From positions 11,178,696-11,242,695 of the forward strand of contig OX579638.1 of the NCBI GenBank assembly GCA_951230915.1: a stretch of 64,000 bases of DNA, in the 5' to 3' direction. Below the pieces are notes generated by a model, which did no database searches, was not told the origin of the DNA, and saw nothing but the letters and a program-made list of their open reading frames with translations. Positions 60,339 through 64,000 of the stretch are shown piece by piece. Positions within the stretch are counted from its first letter, which is position 1, and each line of letters opens with the position of its first letter. The translations under genes and the position numbers were made by a program. Source of the stretch: Antitrichia curtipendula. Its lineage: Eukaryota; Streptophyta; Bryopsida; Hypnales; Leucodontaceae.

Positions 60339-60473
60339 CAAGGGCATGTGTTTCAGAATCTTTTCTTTTAGAATCTGGATTCCTTATCTAAGTGTGTTGA
60401 GGCAGCTCCTAATAGAATGTTATGTATTCTTTGGAATAGCCAAGATTAGACCTAGATTTTTTTGCTGTTTTAA

Positions 60474-61931
60474 CTCTTGACTGATCAATATTCTAATTAT
60501 GCTTCTCCTGGTGACAATCCATGTTTTTTCAGTTTGAATGGGACACTAGAACAGGTTATATGAGTAATATGACATCTCTAATAAGTTTATAAGGTAGAAA
60601 TTACGGATCTTTGTCTTGAGAAATAATGCTTAATCTTGCATTCCTCTAACCCAGCTCAAATCTTAATTCCAGAACTGGCAATGAACATCAAATTATATCT
60701 TGCAATAAGCATAAATAAAAGCCCTTTTTCCAAGAGTAATATACAGCAGAGTCGTTCGGTGGTTTGATCAGAACACATGTGCCATCAATAGCTCCAATCA
60801 GATGTCAAGAATTTGATGTAACAGGCTTCAAATTTTGATACGATTTGTTTGCTTCTAGATGTTGGGTGATGAAGACAACTTTTTAAAGATGTCTATGAAT
60901 TGTTGCACTTTTTTGTACTTTAATCCATGTTGTACAACTAGATGGTGAGGCATCTCAAAATTTTGTATTCTTGACAATTTCATAGGCATCACACAAGAAG
61001 ATCTTTTTAAAAGTTCTCAAGAGTAGAGACATCACTTACACTATAAAGACCTTCCATCATTAGGGCTAAAGCTTGGTCAAATACTTCTTCTCATGTAAAA
61101 CCTTCTAAGGTATCCTTCACCTTCCATCTTTGAGACTTTGCCTTCAAGCTTGGGGCACCTTATTTTTACAAAGGTTCTAGAAGATATGTCTGATCTTATA
61201 CAACAACAATCCTAAAGAGGGAATCTCTTTCAACTATTATGTAGATTATCAAATACGAATAGTCACATTAGTCAACTTGTTTGTCAATGAATTTGTTGAA
61301 AAATTATGTTGGTTATTCTTTGTGTGTCACATTGAGAATGAAGAAAGTGACGAGCTTTTGAATGCTACCTAGAAAAACGAAGATAATTGACAATCTATTG
61401 GGTAGTTGAATAATTCACCATTACATTCTAAAGTGAACAAGTTGTCAAATGTGAATTTGCAATTTCCAAGAGAATCCACCACATGCATTTGGAGATTATA
61501 ATACTTGATCAACATGCTTTTCCATGTATTCAGGGCATTTTTTTCCAAGTGGAATCTTTGGTGATTTCTGAAGGGTGGGTGACAAATTAGATGTCTCTAG
61601 GAATGCAATATGACGTACATCGACAAGATAAGATTCAATTGGAAAAAAAAGTGGAGACAAACTAGAAGGAAATTGTTTGCTGTTGGCATCCCAAAACTAT
61701 AGGATTCTTGGTATTTCTTGTCTACCAGCACGGATTAGTCATCTGCAACTCCTTCTCTATCCAATTATAGCTCTCTGAGGCAAATCAGGCATGCAAAGTG
61801 TGTTGATTTTCCACCCCAAGCAACCCTAAATCACCTTCCTATCGAGTTTCGATCAAAATGGACCCTTTGCTACGTCGCTCCCAAATTCTTCTTCCCAACG
61901 TCTGGAAAACGTCCGCTATGACGTTCAGGGG
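60474..61931. mobile_element. Possible TTAA-flanked element with a decayed transposase fragment
   Basis: TTAA at 60,470-60,473 is followed by CTCTTGACTG; at the other side GACGTTCAGGGG precedes TTAA (61,932-61,935). The ends are only loosely inverted. A second candidate left end, TTAACCCCTGAGTGCC at 60,003, lies in Nudix intron 8 and would wrongly include the last exon. The interior holds the PIF/Harbinger-like fragment at 60,709-60,798. Confidence 0.35.
60709..60798 (-). pseudogene. PIF/Harbinger-like transposase fragment
   Basis: Read on the minus strand, this 30-codon stretch gives IGAIDGTCVLIKPPNDSA and then VYYSWKKGFYLC. That fits the first-aspartate region of DDE transposases of the PIF/Harbinger (HARBI1) type, usually written as GAIDGTH. 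Stops and frame changes follow on both sides and I could not follow the other catalytic acids, so it is a remnant. It lies 370 bases downstream of the Nudix stop codon. Confidence 0.55.
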
Positions 61932-61935
61932 TTAA

Positions 61936-62575
61936 ATGGGGAATATAAAATTGTCACCTCATTTAGGAAAGTTAGGTATGTTGTTCAATTGAGAATGGGC
62001 CACACAAATCCTTTAGCAAATTGGAAGACTAAAAGAAATCTATTGTAACTCCCCTTCATGCAAACTATGCCATGATTACATCTATCACATTTTCATTTAC
62101 ACAATTATTCATTCATTTGTTCATACTAAATTCAAATGACATCCAAAATTCTCTTCAATGAAAACTTGAAGCTTGATGAAACCTCTTTGGGGTGATGCAT
62201 TGGAAATTGGAACAAGCTCTATTCTAATGCAAATTAAATCTTCAAACATAGAAATTGTACACTCTAGTAATGTCTTATTAGATGAGATTTGGGGGTCTTG
62301 GAGGGCTGTTTCAGGCCCATTCCCAGCGTTGTTCCCCCGGCAGTTAAAGAACACCATTGTTAAAAAAAAATTGAAAAAAAATGAAAATGAAAAAAAAAAT
62401 CTTAAAATGAAAAAAAAGAATGAATTTTTATTTATTTTTATTTTTGAAAAAAACAAAACACGACGTGGCAATCTTTGTGCCACGTCAGGTAGCTACTACA
62501 ACGTAGTTCCAGGGGTTGAGAATCGTGGGGAACTTGTAGCCCTCCGCAAGGGCTAAAAATCATCTAATGACTTCA
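61936..62575. other. Intergenic DNA, no gene
   Basis: Contains an A/T homopolymer-rich stretch at about 62,350-62,470. Lysine-rich and Phe-rich open frames there on both strands are low-complexity artefacts. Confidence 0.5.
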
Positions 62576-62580
62576 TTACA

Positions 62581-63391
62581 AATTGCCAATTCGAGGCATT
62601 CAATTTTTTTTTATTAATGTGTAGCATAATTGGTAGATTTTGGTCATCATAATTATCATTGCATCCTTGCACAATTCCAAACAAGGATACCAAATCTCAA
62701 ATTCCAGAAAGAAAAATTCTATTTTTGATGAATTTTTAAAGTCAATTTTCATAGTTTCACTTAATATTTTTTTGAAAATAATTGGTGGTGAATTTTTTTA
62801 ATTCAATTGGATTGATATGTAGGGAACATCTATATGCACATCTTTCCTCCAAAAAAGTTTCATAATTTCCTCTAGGATTTATTCAATGTGAGGCAACATA
62901 TGATCAAACTTTGTGAAATAGATGTCTCTATATTATAACTAGATTTTGGCAAAGTAATTGTACCATTGTGATCAAATGTACAAACTTAGTTGCAAAGTGA
63001 GAATCAAATACCAAAATCTAGTTAAAATATAGAGATATCTATTTCACAAAATTTGGTCATATGACACCTCACATTGAATAAACCCTAGAGGAAATTATGA
63101 AACTTTTTTCGCGATGCTTGTTGAAGGAAAGATGTGCATATAAATGTTCCCTACATATCTATCCAATTGAATTAAAAAATTTCATCACCAATTGTTTTCA
63201 AAAAAATATTAAGTGAAACTATGAAAACTGACTTTGAAAAATTCACCAAAAATAAATTTTTCTTTTTTGAATTTGAAATTTGGTATCCTTGATTGGAATT
63301 GAGTAAGAATTGGGTGATAATTATGAAAAAACAAAAATTCCAAAAAATTCTATACTATGCAATGAAAATTGGAATGCCTCGAATTGGCAAT
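62581..63391. repeat. Large foldback element, arms of ~0.37 kb
   Basis: The left arm starts AATTGCCAATTCGAGGCATT and the right arm ends with its inverted partner (aatgcctcgaattggcaatt). Matching runs continue through both arms (for example aaaattctatttttgatg, gtagggaacatctatatgcac, agatgtctctatattat-actagattttgg) down to a small centre near 62,970-63,010. No open frame of interest. This is a MITE-like inverted repeat that could give hairpin RNA. Confidence 0.85.
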
Positions 63392-63539
63392 TCGTAAATT
63401 AAGTAGACCTTACTGTACAGTACCCGGCAAGCACGAATCGTCCACTCCATTTTGCCAGTCAAAAGAAAATTGTAGAATGTATCATATGGTTAACATTTTT
63501 CATCTTGCATAATTAACATTCACTTCTTATGCAATTCCG

Positions 63540-64000
63540 ATCAAGCATACCAAATTTGAATTTCAGAAAATCAAAATTCTATTTTTGGTGAATTCTTTCA
63601 TTAAATTTTAATGATTTTATACAATAATTCATTGAAAAATATAGATGATGAATTTTTTTAATTCAATTGCGGCAATATGTAGGAAATACCTACACGCACA
63701 TCTTTCCTTCAATAGGCATTTCCAAAAACTTTTAGAATTTCCTCACAAAGGTTTCAAAGGTTGTCGTGACAATGTCCAATTTTTTGAAAAATAGATATTT
63801 CTTTATTGTAATTAGATTTTGGCAAAACAACTATACATTCATGTTCAAATGTACAAAATTAGTAACAACATAAAGGTCAAATAGAAAAATCTAATTACAA
63901 TAAAGAAATATCTATTTTTCAAAAATTGGACATTGTCACGACAACCTTTGAAACCTTTGTGAGGAAATTCTAAAAGTTTTTGGAAATGTCTATTGAAGGA
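63540..64000. repeat. Second foldback element, truncated by window end
   Basis: The left arm (63,540 to about 63,835) is related to the left arm of 62,581-63,391. From about 63,855 the sequence runs back as its own reverse complement (aatctaattacaataaagaa, ggacattgtcacgacaacc, aaaagtttttggaaatg). The right arm continues past 64,000. The two neighbouring foldbacks are separate members of one family. Confidence 0.85.

Noticed and set aside
60003..61931. One TTAA element spanning from Nudix intron 8 to 61,931
   Set aside because: It would contain the last Nudix exon (60,269-60,338), which is in frame and ends the protein at the expected place.

Overview
The window looks like nuclear DNA of a land plant. 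Evidence for this is a pair of intron-containing RPL18a (eL20) genes of plant type, a nine-exon plastid-type Nudix hydrolase gene of the plant NUDT20/24 kind, TTTAGGG repeats, GT-AG introns and long AT-rich intergenic DNA full of transposons. A non-seed plant such as a bryophyte or lycophyte is possible, but I cannot settle the taxon from sequence alone. Only three genes look intact: two RPL18a copies and the Nudix gene. Everything else that codes is transposon-borne and damaged.

Layout. 1-3.3 kb is AT-rich repeat DNA. About 3.3-19.0 kb (block A) and 44.2-55.5 kb (block B) are two diverged copies of one segment, each with an RPL18a gene near its right end. The RPL18a units (15,570-17,820 and 51,627-53,877) are almost identical, introns and UTRs included, while the surrounding DNA has clearly drifted. 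The blocks also differ by insertions of 0.6-0.95 kb elements starting CCCCTAAA, each flanked by TTAA. Because the other block often keeps the empty site, the TTAA target duplication can be read directly, which is a piggyBac-like signature.

The centre, 24,109-37,396, is a single ~13.3 kb Mutator-like (MULE) element. It has terminal inverted repeats sharing the 15-mer TGCTATTTTGCGTGC, shared subterminal repeats, and a CATGGGGAG-plus-G-run direct repeat on both outer sides. It carries two divergent genes. On the minus strand is a MULE-type transposase (zinc-binding module, DDE core, SWIM-like tail) with one in-frame TAG. On the plus strand is an 11-exon gene whose conceptual protein (~1,258 residues) has an N-terminal ParB-like module (GNHR-type motif) and a C-terminal amino-methyltransferase domain in beta-class order (motif IV, then X and I). 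ParB-methyltransferase proteins are a phage and bacterial theme; finding one inside a plant MULE is the most exciting item here. This copy is decayed (three in-frame stops, one frameshift) and its motif IV is degenerate (DIND in place of the D/N-P-P-Y type).

Next to it, 38,171-41,929 is a second DNA transposon with CACTATA ends and ~45 bp inverted repeats. It holds one long minus-strand reading frame of unknown family, broken by two TGA codons. The Nudix gene follows at 56,641-60,338, with a 42-bp minisatellite running right up to its intron 1 acceptor and a small CACTATA-ended MITE in intron 7. The right end has a degraded PIF/Harbinger-like transposase fragment and two large foldback (inverted-repeat) elements, the second cut by the window edge.
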